Of a stretch of DNA of 64,000 bases, positions 23,551 through 32,508 are shown in pieces. Each line of letters begins with the position of its first letter. Positions within the stretch are counted from its first letter, which is position 1. The translations under genes and the position numbers were made by a program. This DNA is from Megalobrama amblycephala (Eukaryota; Chordata; Actinopteri; Cypriniformes; Xenocyprididae): the NCBI RefSeq assembly GCF_018812025.1, contig NC_063061.1:8712415-8776414 (forward strand). The letters run 5' to 3'. The notes beneath the pieces are model-generated. The model worked only from the letters and a program-made list of their open reading frames with translations. It had not been told where the DNA came from and searched no databases.

Positions 23551-23897
23551 GGTCCCACTTTATATTAATTGGCCTTAACTACTATGTACTTACATTTAAA
23601 TTAATCATTCAATACATGTTTTTATATTGTACTTATATTTTAAAAACACTTGCATGTAAATACATCTGTAATTAATTTCTGTAATTACATTTATAATTAC
23701 ACTGTTGACCCATCCCTTACACCTTACCCCTACCCTTAAACCTACCCATACCACTAAAGCTTTCCCTAACCGTACCCGTATCCACCTCAATAGCAGCAAA
23801 AGTGTTTTGCAATTCAAAATGAACCCAATAAATCCATTGTATTTATTTTTTGATGTAAGTACATAGTAGTTAAGGCCACTTAATATAAAGTGGGACC
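23551..23897. mobile_element. MITE family C, copy 2 (complete)
   Basis: The ends GGTCCCACTTTATATTAA and TTAATATAAAGTGGGACC are inverted repeats that continue through 'GGCCTTAACTACTATG' for over 40 bp. The centre is pyrimidine-rich ('CCTACCCTTAAACCTACCC'). Non-coding, 347 bp. Confidence 0.82.
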
Positions 23898-24633
23898 GAA
23901 TATTATTAGAGCAAGATAATATGTAACAAATAAAAGATGCTTTCATATCATTTTATTAATTTCTCTTTTTTATTATTTGGTATTTATTAGTTTTTTAAAT
24001 GATGAACCTGTCAATTAACAATTCTTGGTGTCAAGATTTGAAAGGGCAAGCACCACTCACATTGTCTTGACTCTATGAAACTCACAATTTAAAAAAAAAT
24101 AAATACAAATACAAATACAAATAAAAATACACTCACAGTGTAAAAAAATAAATCTATAAAATAACAGAAAAGGTACTGGCAGCTCATCACCCGGACATTA
24201 TCCAGTAATTTTACAGACATTTCCGTTAACCCTAAAACACAACACAGTGAAGTGCAAAATTCGAAATATAGGCAAAAACACTGGTAAAAACAGACTGTCC
24301 TCCAAAAAAAAACCAAAAAAACGACCCTATAGGTTGTTTTTCAAGCACCTTATTACGACCTATATTTACGCTTTAAAGTCATGCGCCCTCTAGCTGGTAT
24401 AAAAATAATGACACTGTCGTGTTACGTCTGTCGTCATGAAATGACGTATGACTGTCGTTACCAATCAAAATGAGTGTTTATTTGAATGCAATGGGTGGAC
24501 TTTTTACACGGCCCCTTACCCGCCATTTGTCCTATTTCCTTTTAGCAAAACTCATTTTCTTATTAACCACTACACCCACCCCATCCCTAAACCTACCCTT
24601 AGTTATTTATAGTGCATATACACTTTATGAGAC
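23898..24633. other. No gene seen
   Basis: AT-rich DNA with several A-runs near 24090-24150. A segment around 24325-24372 resembles 30029-30077 in the same orientation. Before the retrotransposon inserted these would have been about 500 bp apart. Confidence 0.4.
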
Positions 24634-24683
24634 ACGCGTTCCCTGGGATCAAACCCACGATCGCATAATCACCTGATTGTATA
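24634..24683 (-). repeat. tRNA-like sequence, 3' half (T arm and acceptor strand)
   Basis: In minus orientation it reads GGGTTTGATCCCAGGG followed by ACGCG. That is a T-arm/B-box (GGTTYGANYCC) and the 3' acceptor strand. The 5' half is at 29896-29939, on the other side of the retrotransposon. It is probably the head of a tRNA-derived SINE rather than a working tRNA gene, because the anticodon region is too long and poorly paired. Confidence 0.6.
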
Positions 24684-27600
24684 TGTTATGATATAGACAC
24701 GGAGGCAGAGATAAAAGCAATCCAGGTGAGTTTATTTGAATAATATGAGAACACAGAGAGGTTATGACTGTTATCAGGTACTCGAGAGATGAATTGAGAG
24801 TAATACTGTCCTTGTATGGCTTGTTTATCCAGGAGCTGAGATGAGATGAAGAGAGACGTTGGAGACACTCACACACACAGAAGGGTAAGCACATGAAGGG
24901 ACCAGGAGACGAAGGAGATGAAGGAGATCGCTGGAGCAGGTAAGTCTGATGAAGGGGAGTCCTTAAGGTAAGCATTAACACAAGGTATTGCAAACGAGAC
25001 CGGACAGTGAGTGTGTGTGAGTGTGGTGGTTTTGTAGTGCTGGTGATTGCAGAGTGAATGAGATGCAGGTGGCGGTGATTAGTATGCTGGTGATTGGGTG
25101 CGTGGGTACTGTGGTGAGGTGGAGCCTGGCGTGTCTGTGACAGTACCCCCCTCCCACGGCCCGCTCCTGAGGGCCGCGGACCCCGACGTCGTGGTGGTCT
25201 TCCCCTGGGTCGTGGGGCAGGTCTGTCTGGATGGTTGGTATGGAAGTTCTGTAACAGAAGAGGATCAAGGATATCGTTCCTGGGAATCCATGAGCGTTCC
25301 TCGGGGCCATAGTCCTCCCAGTCCACGAGGTATTCGAGTTTACCACCACGGCGCCGGGAATCCAGGATCTCGTGGACCACGTAGGCTGTGCCGTCTTCTA
25401 GGAGAAGTGGAAGGGGGGGCTCGGCGGCTGCCACGTCAGGCTCTGTGGAGGGAACAACAGAAGGGTGGTGAGGTTTGAGTAGGGATACGTGAAATGTAGG
25501 ATGGATTCTACTATACTGTGCCGGGAGTTGGAGACGATAGGTGACGGGGTTGATCTGCCGAAGGATGGTGAATGGGCCAATGAAGCGGGGACTCAGCTTC
25601 TTGCAGGGCAGACGCATCCTGATGTCCCGTGTGGACAGCCAGACCTTCTGCCCCGGCTGGTAGACAGGAGCCTCGGAGCGTCGAAGGTCGGCTGCCATTT
25701 TGCGTCTGCGCAGGGCCCTCTGCAGCTGGTGGTGAGCTGAGTCCCACACCCTCTCGCTCTCCCGGAACCAGTAATCGACTGCCGGAACGTTGGAGGGTTC
25801 CCCGTCCCAGGGGAACATCGGGGGTTGGTAGCCGAGTACGCACTGGAAGGGTGTTAGTCCAGTTGAGGCTTGGCGGAGGGAGTTCTGTGCGTACTCGGCC
25901 CAACCCAGGTACTGGTTCCAGGAGTTCTGGTGGCCGTGACAGAAGGTACGCAGGAAGCGGCCGATCTCCTGGATCTTCCGTTCCGTCTGCCCGTTCGACT
26001 GAGGATGGTATCCAGACGATAGGCTGACGGTCACACCCAGGAGGGAGAAAAAGGCTTTCCAGACGTGGGAGATAAACTGGGGTCCTCTGTCGGAGACGAT
26101 GTCTTCAGGTAATCCATAATAGCGAAAGACATGATTAAACATTAGTTCTGCGGTGGCCATGGCGGTAGGTAGACCCTCCAGGGGTATTAATCGGCAGGAC
26201 TTTGAGAAGCGGTCTACTACCACCAGGATGCACGTGTGACCGTCAGACTCGGGGAGGTCAGTGACGAAGTCCACTCCCAGGTGTGACCAGGGTCTCTCAG
26301 GAACGGGCAGAGGAAAGAGCTTGCCGGTGGGAAGATGGCGTGGGCTCTTGGAGATGGCGCACTCCCTGCAGCCCTGCACGTACCTCCTGACGTCGTTGGC
26401 CATGTTGGGCCACCAGAAGCGTTGTTTGAGCAACGAGAGGGTCTCCTTGACCCCCGGGTGACCAGTGCCAAGTGAAGAATGGGTGCTGTGCAGGAGTGGA
26501 GTGCGACGTGCCCGTGTGATGTACTGCAAGCCCGGTGGGCAACCCGGCGGAGTGCGTGTGGAGGCATTGGCGGAGGGAATGGTTTCTTCGGACCACTGGA
26601 TAGGATTCACGAAGATGGACTCCGGCAGAATAGTATCAGGCTTTTCAGGCTTTTCCTCAGGGGCATAGAGGCGAGATAGAGCATCAGCTTTCGTATTCTT
26701 AGAACCAGGACGGTAGGAGATGGAGAAGTTGAATCTAGAGAAGAACATAGCCCAGCGAGCTTGGCGAGGGTTGAGTCTCTTAGCGGCCTTCAGATATTCG
26801 AGGTTCTTGTGATCAGTGAGAACTTGAAACGGGTGAGTAGCTCCCTCCAACCAATGCCTCCACTCCTCAAGGGCAAGCTTGACGGCCAGGAGTTCGCGGT
26901 CACCGATGTCGTAGTTGACCTCCGCCGGGTTGAGCTTGCGGGAGAAGAAGGCGCATGGATGGAGTCTACTTGGTGTCCCCTGCTGCTGTGAAAGGACCGC
27001 TCCCACTCCGGTGGTAGATGCGTCCACCTCAACTATGAATGGGAGGTCCGGGTTAGGGTGGACGAGGAGGGGAGCGGTGGTGAAGGCTTTCTTCAGGGTC
27101 TCAAAGGCGTTGGTGGCTAGTGGAGACCAGGACAGAGACTTGGGCTGGTGACGGAGTAGGTTGGTGAGTGGACTGACGATAGTGCTGTAATTCCTGATGA
27201 ACCGGCGATAGAAATTGGAGAAGCCTAGGAATCTTTGGAGTTCTTTGATAGTAGTAGGAGTGGGCCAGGACTGTATGGCGGAGACCTTCCCCTCGTCCAT
27301 CCGGATGCCACTGTGATCAATCACGTACCCCAGGAACTGGACGGAGGGTTGATGAAATGAGCATTTTTCAGCCTTGAGGAAGAGATGGAACTGCCGTAAG
27401 CGCTGGAGGACCTCCGCAACGTGGTGGCGATGTTCGGCCAAGCTCCGGGAGTAGATGAGGATGTCATCTATATAAACCAGAACGGACTTATGGAGAAACT
27501 CCCGGAGCACCTCGTGGATGAAATCCTGGAATACGGAGGGGGCGTTGACCAGGCCATACGGCATCACGAGGTATTCGTAGTGTCCTGTGGGCGTGACAAA

Positions 27601-29409
27601 GGCGGTCTTCCACTCGTCCCCCTCACGTATCCGGATGAGGTTATACGCGCTGCGGAGGTCCAACTTGGTGAACACAGTGGCACCGCGGAGATGTTCCAGG
27701 GCCGCTGGGACGAGGGGAAGTGGATAGCGGAACTTTATGGTGATCTTGTTGAGTGCACGGTAATCGATGCAGGGCCTCAAGCCTCCGTCCTTCTTTGCCA
27801 CGAAGAAGAAGCTTGAAGCAGCAGGGGAAGTAGACGGGCGGATGTAACCTTGTTCGAGTGCCTCTTTGATGTATTCCTCCATGGCCTTCTCCTCCGGTAT
27901 GGACAGGGGGTATATGCGTCCCCTGGGCACTGGTTCACCCGGCAGCAGATCGATGGCGCAGTCCCATGGCCGGTGTGGAGGAAGCTTGGAGGCGCGTTGC
28001 GGGCAGAAAACGTCGCTGAAGGGGGCGTAGTCAGGGGGAACATCCACGGAGCGCTTCTCAACAGGGCTCTCGATGGACGTGGCATTCACGAGAAGAGACT
28101 TGGAGAGTGGAGGTTTCGGAACAGGAAGCGCTGGGAAGCAGTCTGGGAAGCAGTGATCGCCCCACTTCAGGACTTCGCCCGTGCGCCAGGAGATGTTGGG
28201 GTTGTGTTGTTCCAGCCACGGGCGCCCTAGAACCACGTCAGCGGTGGATTCCTCCAGAACCAGCAAATGGATGTGTTCAGTGTGCAGGATACCGATGCTG
28301 AGTTGAAGTGGACCCACGCAGTGACGGATGTGTCTGCGGCTTAGGGGTTTGCCCGTGATGGAGTGGATTTGATAGCTCGTCGGTGAAGGAGAGATCTTAA
28401 GGTTGAGTTGTCTACAGAGGGTGCCTGAGATGAAGTTTCCGGCTGACCCTGAATCGAGGAGCGCCACCACTGGAACAGAGATGTTAGCAGCAGTAAGGGT
28501 TACAGTTGTAGTGAGTGGTTTCATTTTCTGAATGGAGGGAAATATTGCACTCACCACGGGTCGAGGAGGACGGATTGGGCATGTGGAGAGATTATGCCCC
28601 ATAGTTCCGCAATAGAGACAGAGATTCAGGGCCAGCCTTCTTTGTCTTTCGTTTGGGGTGAGACGAGAATGATCTATTTGCATGGGCTCGTTGGCTGGTT
28701 CTGGGGAGCTGACGGGTTCGGACCGACGGAGGAGGTTGGTGGTGGATGACTGGCCCTGGTGTTCTTGAATGCACGACTGCATACGGGACCCCACGCGGAT
28801 GGCGAGTTGGATGAAGCGTTCTAATCCCATGGAGTCCTCGTATGCAGCGAGATGCAGCCGCACGGAGGGTTCCAGCCCCTGACGGAACGTGGTGATGAGG
28901 GCTTGCTCGTTCCATCCGCTGGTGGCGGCTAGCGTTCGAAACTGCAAGGCATATTCGTTAACAGATAGGTTTCTTTGCTTTAGATTATAAAGTTTCTCAC
29001 CAGTCGAGGAATCAGTCAGAGGTTTCCCGAATACTTCCCGGAAGTGGGAGACGAACGCCGAATAGGATTGGACGACTGGGCCTTTCTGGGTCCATAACGA
29101 ATCTGCCCATTGCAGAGCCTTCCCTTGCAGTTGTGAAATAATGAACGCTATTTTAGCCGTGTCTGTGGTGTAGAGGTGCGGCTGCATCTCCAGGACCAGC
29201 TCACATTGGAGAAGGAATCCGCTGCATTCCTCCGCCGATCCAGAGTAGGGCGCCGGTTTGGCCATGGGACTGGCGGTGAATGCAGGTGAAGGAGTGGTGC
29301 TGGTGGGTGCGGAGACAGCCGTGTTGAGGGATGACGATGTTGAGGGCTGTGGTGTGAGTGCTCGACGCAGCACGTCCACGAGTTCCTGGAATGGATCGTT
29401 AGTACTCAT
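24649..29409 (-). CDS. Intact gag-pol polyprotein of a Ty3/gypsy chromovirus
   Basis: One frame of 1586 residues. The Met at 29409 is 27 bp inside the 5' LTR. Order: gag (~50-215); CCHC zinc knuckle C264-C267-H272-C277; Asp protease DSG 319-321; RT with 'KLDLRSAYN' (D584) and YIDD 646-649; RNase H D796, E839, D866, D909; integrase zinc site H977, H984, C1014, C1017; DDE core D1047, D1107, E1143 (35 residues between the last two); GPY/F 'RFIGPF' ~1275; chromodomain ~1340-1388, then an Arg/Pro-rich tail. It would assemble particles, make cDNA and integrate it. gag and pol are fused without a shift or stop. No stop occurs before the 3' LTR: residues ~1423-1576 are LTR-encoded and the last ~10 come from host DNA. 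No lesion was seen in a catalytic motif; activity is inferred, not shown. Confidence 0.93.
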   Translation of the reverse strand: MSTNDPFQELVDVLRRALTPQPSTSSSLNTAVSAPTSTTPSPAFTASPMAKPAPYSGSAEECSGFLLQCELVLEMQPHLYTTDTAKIAFIISQLQGKALQWADSLWTQKGPVVQSYSAFVSHFREVFGKPLTDSSTGEKLYNLKQRNLSVNEYALQFRTLAATSGWNEQALITTFRQGLEPSVRLHLAAYEDSMGLERFIQLAIRVGSRMQSCIQEHQGQSSTTNLLRRSEPVSSPEPANEPMQIDHSRLTPNERQRRLALNLCLYCGTMGHNLSTCPIRPPRPVVSAIFPSIQKMKPLTTTVTLTAANISVPVVALLDSGSAGNFISGTLCRQLNLKISPSPTSYQIHSITGKPLSRRHIRHCVGPLQLSIGILHTEHIHLLVLEESTADVVLGRPWLEQHNPNISWRTGEVLKWGDHCFPDCFPALPVPKPPLSKSLLVNATSIESPVEKRSVDVPPDYAPFSDVFCPQRASKLPPHRPWDCAIDLLPGEPVPRGRIYPLSIPEEKAMEEYIKEALEQGYIRPSTSPAASSFFFVAKKDGGLRPCIDYRALNKITIKFRYPLPLVPAALEHLRGATVFTKLDLRSAYNLIRIREGDEWKTAFVTPTGHYEYLVMPYGLVNAPSVFQDFIHEVLREFLHKSVLVYIDDILIYSRSLAEHRHHVAEVLQRLRQFHLFLKAEKCSFHQPSVQFLGYVIDHSGIRMDEGKVSAIQSWPTPTTIKELQRFLGFSNFYRRFIRNYSTIVSPLTNLLRHQPKSLSWSPLATNAFETLKKAFTTAPLLVHPNPDLPFIVEVDASTTGVGAVLSQQQGTPSRLHPCAFFSRKLNPAEVNYDIGDRELLAVKLALEEWRHWLEGATHPFQVLTDHKNLEYLKAAKRLNPRQARWAMFFSRFNFSISYRPGSKNTKADALSRLYAPEEKPEKPDTILPESIFVNPIQWSEETIPSANASTRTPPGCPPGLQYITRARRTPLLHSTHSSLGTGHPGVKETLSLLKQRFWWPNMANDVRRYVQGCRECAISKSPRHLPTGKLFPLPVPERPWSHLGVDFVTDLPESDGHTCILVVVDRFSKSCRLIPLEGLPTAMATAELMFNHVFRYYGLPEDIVSDRGPQFISHVWKAFFSLLGVTVSLSSGYHPQSNGQTERKIQEIGRFLRTFCHGHQNSWNQYLGWAEYAQNSLRQASTGLTPFQCVLGYQPPMFPWDGEPSNVPAVDYWFRESERVWDSAHHQLQRALRRRKMAADLRRSEAPVYQPGQKVWLSTRDIRMRLPCKKLSPRFIGPFTILRQINPVTYRLQLPAQYSRIHPTFHVSLLKPHHPSVVPSTEPDVAAAEPPLPLLLEDGTAYVVHEILDSRRRGGKLEYLVDWEDYGPEERSWIPRNDILDPLLLQNFHTNHPDRPAPRPRGRPPRRRGPRPSGAGRGRGVLSQTRQAPPHHSTHAPNHQHTNHRHLHLIHSAITSTTKPPHSHTLTVRSRLQYLVLMLTLRTPLHQTYLLQRSPSSPSSPGPFMCLPFCVCECLQRLSSSHLSSWINKPYKDSITLNSSLEYLITVITSLCSHIIQINSPGLLLSLPPCLYHNIYNQVIMRSWV
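24684..25142 (-). repeat. 3' LTR of intact chromovirus
   Basis: 459 bp, TGTTATG...GTGACA on the plus strand (TGTCAC...CATAACA in element sense). By eye it is base-for-base the same as 29437-29895. The gag-pol frame reads across its full length. Confidence 0.96.
25143..25156 (-). promoter_or_regulatory. Polypurine tract
   Basis: In element sense GTGGGAGGGGGGTAC lies directly before the 3' LTR (TGTCAC). This is where a purine-rich RNA primer for plus-strand DNA synthesis is expected. It includes a run of six G. The same sites in all gypsy elements are purine-rich and LTR-adjacent. Confidence 0.75.
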
Positions 29410-29425
29410 GCCGTTAGTTGTTGTG

Positions 29426-29434
29426 GTCCGGTCT
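29426..29434 (-). promoter_or_regulatory. Putative self-priming primer-binding site
   Basis: Element sense AGACCGGAC begins three bases inside the 5' LTR. It does not start TGG, so it does not fit a tRNA 3' CCA end. It is perfectly complementary to GTCCGGTCT in the LTR (24997-25005 and 29750-29758, minus sense), which lies about 30 nt downstream of TACAAAA. This is the geometry of Tf1-type self-priming, in which the mRNA 5' end folds back as primer. Confidence 0.6.
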
Positions 29435-29436
29435 TC

Positions 29437-29895
29437 TGTTATGATATAGACACGGAGGCAGAGATAAAAGCAATCCAGGTGAGTTTATTTGAATAATATG
29501 AGAACACAGAGAGGTTATGACTGTTATCAGGTACTCGAGAGATGAATTGAGAGTAATACTGTCCTTGTATGGCTTGTTTATCCAGGAGCTGAGATGAGAT
29601 GAAGAGAGACGTTGGAGACACTCACACACACAGAAGGGTAAGCACATGAAGGGACCAGGAGACGAAGGAGATGAAGGAGATCGCTGGAGCAGGTAAGTCT
29701 GATGAAGGGGAGTCCTTAAGGTAAGCATTAACACAAGGTATTGCAAACGAGACCGGACAGTGAGTGTGTGTGAGTGTGGTGGTTTTGTAGTGCTGGTGAT
29801 TGCAGAGTGAATGAGATGCAGGTGGCGGTGATTAGTATGCTGGTGATTGGGTGCGTGGGTACTGTGGTGAGGTGGAGCCTGGCGTGTCTGTGACA
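29437..29895 (-). repeat. 5' LTR of intact chromovirus
   Basis: 459 bp, no difference from 24684-25142 seen by eye. It should hold the promoter: see the TATA-like motif at 29783-29789. Confidence 0.96.
29750..29789 (-). promoter_or_regulatory. Candidate LTR promoter: TATA-like box and start region
   Basis: In minus sense TACAAAA (29783-29789) is followed ~30 nt later by CTGTCCGGTCT (about 29750-29760). If transcription starts there, the RNA's first ~11 nt could pair with the site at 29426-29434. The start site is inferred from spacing and from that complementarity only. Confidence 0.45.
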
Positions 29896-29939
29896 GTATA
29901 TTGTTATATATTTCAATGCTCTGCCAATTGAGCTACGCG
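29896..29939 (-). repeat. tRNA-like sequence, 5' half (acceptor, D arm)
   Basis: In minus orientation CGCGTAGCTCAATTGGCAGA gives a 5' acceptor strand (CGCGT, complementary to ACGCG of the other half) and an A box/D arm. With the half at 24634-24683 and one copy of the duplication removed, the unit would be about 88 nt, longer than a normal tRNA. Confidence 0.6.
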
Positions 29940-31667
29940 AAACCTGAAATATGACGCAGATAAAAGGGTACAATGCATTAAAATGAAAGTGTCCTGTTGT
30001 TGAAAGGGGCGCAACTTTAGCAAACGCTCCTATGGGTCGTATTTCAGGGAAGTAACAAACGACCTATATATGCGTATTGGTTGGAGAACATGTTGGGTAA
30101 AAAATAAATATGGAAAATTCCGTTAAATTAATATAGTACACTGTGTCCTATTTTTACGGATTTTTGTTTAGAGTGCAGATTTCACGTTTTGTCTGTGTTT
30201 TTGGTTTCTTTTCCATAGACTGTTAGTTTGTTACCAGTATTTCCTGTGTTTTCTTCCTCTTTTCCTTTAGTTGTCATAGAAATTGATCTGATTGATTAGT
30301 GCACAGCTCTTTTGTATTTTTCATTATCAGTTCTTTATCTTGTGTTTCTTCAGTTCACACTGTTCATTGTCTTGTGTTGATTGTCTACAACATGGTTTCA
30401 TTTGCCTTCATGTTCTTTCTAGTTTTGTATTTAGTTGTTTTGTTTGATTTAATAAATTTCAGTCGGTTACGTTCGACATCACACGTTCGAAACATAATAC
30501 GTTGGTGACGTCGTCATAACATCTCCGTTTCCCCCTTCAGGGAACGACGGTTACATACGAGATGTTTTACACTGCAAATAGATCTGCTACGCCTCTCACC
30601 TCATGTTCATCATAAACATATCACCAGAACATATTGAAGGGGTTGTTACTTTTAATTTAAAAAAAAAAAAAAGCCTTTGCTAAGCCACGACTTTAAAAAA
30701 AAAAAAAAATTGTTGCTGTCTGTTAAATTATTCTTAGTAAGATAAAATGTTTCTCTTTTCTAAAGTAAGTCTGCAAGTCTGTAAGCATAACAAATACTTT
30801 TATAAGTGGATGTTTTGAGAACAGTACATTTTTCTATCAAAAAGTTTCACTCAGGTTATTTTTGCAGATATAATGTGTAATGAAATGAAAACATGTAATG
30901 AAAAACACTGTATAAATGTAAAATAAAAGCATTTCCATCAGTGTTCTCTGGCTTTTACATAAGTAAACAACATTACATAATTTGTATTGAGCATGGAACA
31001 TTTAAAGTATGGACCTAGAATATTACATTATTACATAAGGAAGTCATTAAATATTTAGAAACACTGGAAAACTTAAGTATATCCACTTCATTGACTGCCT
31101 AGGATGTGAGCTTGTTATCTCAGGGTACAGGCAGTCCAGTTAACGGTCTAGCCATAGAGCTGTACTTGTGGAATAGAGCATGTAGTCAAGAATTGTAGAC
31201 TCTGTGGTGGAACTGCCCTTTCAGATGAGTGATAGCACAGGCTTGTTACACATGGAGCCTCACTAGAGGTTCAGAACATTGAGAAAAGCAAAAAAAATAA
31301 AATGTTTAAAAAAATGTGGCAGTTCTTTTTTTGGAAACCCTTAAACCAGAGACTGAGTTCAGATTCTGACAGACCACAGGGATAGATGTTTTCGGTTGTC
31401 CGGGAGACTGCCGCTGGCACGGGGGTGACTCACCGCTTTGGTGTGAGTGCGAGTCACATCCGCCTGCCAGGTGTGCGGCATGTTTTGGCATGGGTTGCTG
31501 TGATTGTCAACACCTGATGCTGTGAGGCACAGATGAAGTACAACTTGGGTAAAATAGGATGTGTGCATTGTAAAAACATGCTGCTTTTTTTAGATCCAGT
31601 AAATAATGCTGAAGCGAAAATATAACGTGGCTTTGTTTAATGACTCAGTGAATCTTTTTTGACATAC
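29940..31667. other. No gene seen; T-rich LTR-like stretch and single-copy DNA
   Basis: The T-rich section 30180-30460 looks like the interior of a fish LTR ('TTGTCTGTGTTTTTGGTTTC') but no ends were found. 'TTCAGGGAACGACGGTTACA' near 30537 resembles a common fish repeat. 31080-31530 is more GC-balanced, without coding signal. Confidence 0.35.
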
Positions 31668-32494
31668 TTAAAGGGACAGTTCACCCAAAAATAAAAAATA
31701 TCCCATAATTTACTTACCCTAAAGTCATCCTAGGTGTGTATCACTTTCTTCTTTCAATCAAAAACAAAATCAGGGGTATATTAAATAATATCCTGGCTTT
31801 GTAATGGGATTGAATGGGATTGAATGTTTTTGAAGCTCCAAAAAGTGCATCCATCCATAATAAAGTACTCCACACCACTCCAGGGGGCTAATAAAGGCCT
31901 TCTAAAGTGAACCGATGGGTTTTTGTAAGAAAAATGTCCATATTTAAAGCTTTATAAACTATAATAACTGGCTTGTGGAAGCGGCCGTACGCGTGTTCAT
32001 GAGAGAGTCGAGTTCCGGTGGAAGCGTGACCTCTGACCCGACATATGACGTAGATGTAACGTAAACTCAGGTGAGATTTGATGAATGCAGAAGCGCAGAG
32101 GATAGAGCAAAACAAAACACCAGTCACAAATTAGAAGTCTAAAATTAGAAATTTTAAAGAAAACGGTGGATTTCGATATAAGAGAAGAAGAGCTACGTCA
32201 TAAGTCGGGTCAGAGGTCACTCTTCTGCCGGAACTAGACTCGCATATGGCTGTTGCAGTGATTATAGTTTAAAATAAGTTTTAAATATGGATATTTTTCT
32301 TACAAAAAAAAGCATCACTTCACTTCACCTGGAGCGCCATTCAATCCCATTACAAAGCTGGGAAGAGCCAGGATATTATTTAACATAACTTTGATTGTGT
32401 TCGGCAAAAAAAAGAAAGTCATATACACCAAGGATGGCTTGAGGGTGAGCAAATTGTTGGATAATTTTCATTTCTAGGTGAACTATCCATTTAA
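31668..32494. mobile_element. MITE family F, long copy
   Basis: TTAAAGGGACAGTTCACCC at the left; GGTGAACTATCCATTTAA at the right with TTAA at 32491-32494. The arms are imperfect inverted copies ('AATATCCTGGCTTTGTAATG' near 31786 versus 'CATTACAAAGCTGGGAAGAG' near 32348). The centre holds CpG-containing sequence around 31980-32060 and its inverted partner near 32200. Non-coding. Confidence 0.75.
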
Positions 32495-32508
32495 GGGTGT
32501 GTGACATA

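Larger units (their letters stand above)
24684..29895 (-). mobile_element. Complete Ty3/gypsy chromovirus, apparently recent insertion
   Basis: 5212 bp with two 459-bp LTRs, an intact gag-pol frame and the perfect 5-bp target duplication GTATA (24679-24683 and 29896-29900). A C-terminal chromodomain and a putative self-priming site (29426-29434) point to the Tf1/sushi-like branch of chromoviruses known in fish. The insertion splits a tRNA-like sequence. Identity of the LTRs implies little time since insertion. Confidence 0.96.

Noticed and set aside
25098..26027. Long plus-strand open frames within 25-29 kb
   Set aside because: They overlap the gag-pol frame on the other strand, have Arg/Gly/Pro-rich translations and no domain; they are shadows of the GC-rich retroelement.
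24325..30077. Similar ~48-bp segments on both sides of the intact retroelement, read at first as a large duplication
   Set aside because: The match is patchy and in direct orientation about 500 bp apart once the element is removed; it is more likely an internal repeat of the host MITE.
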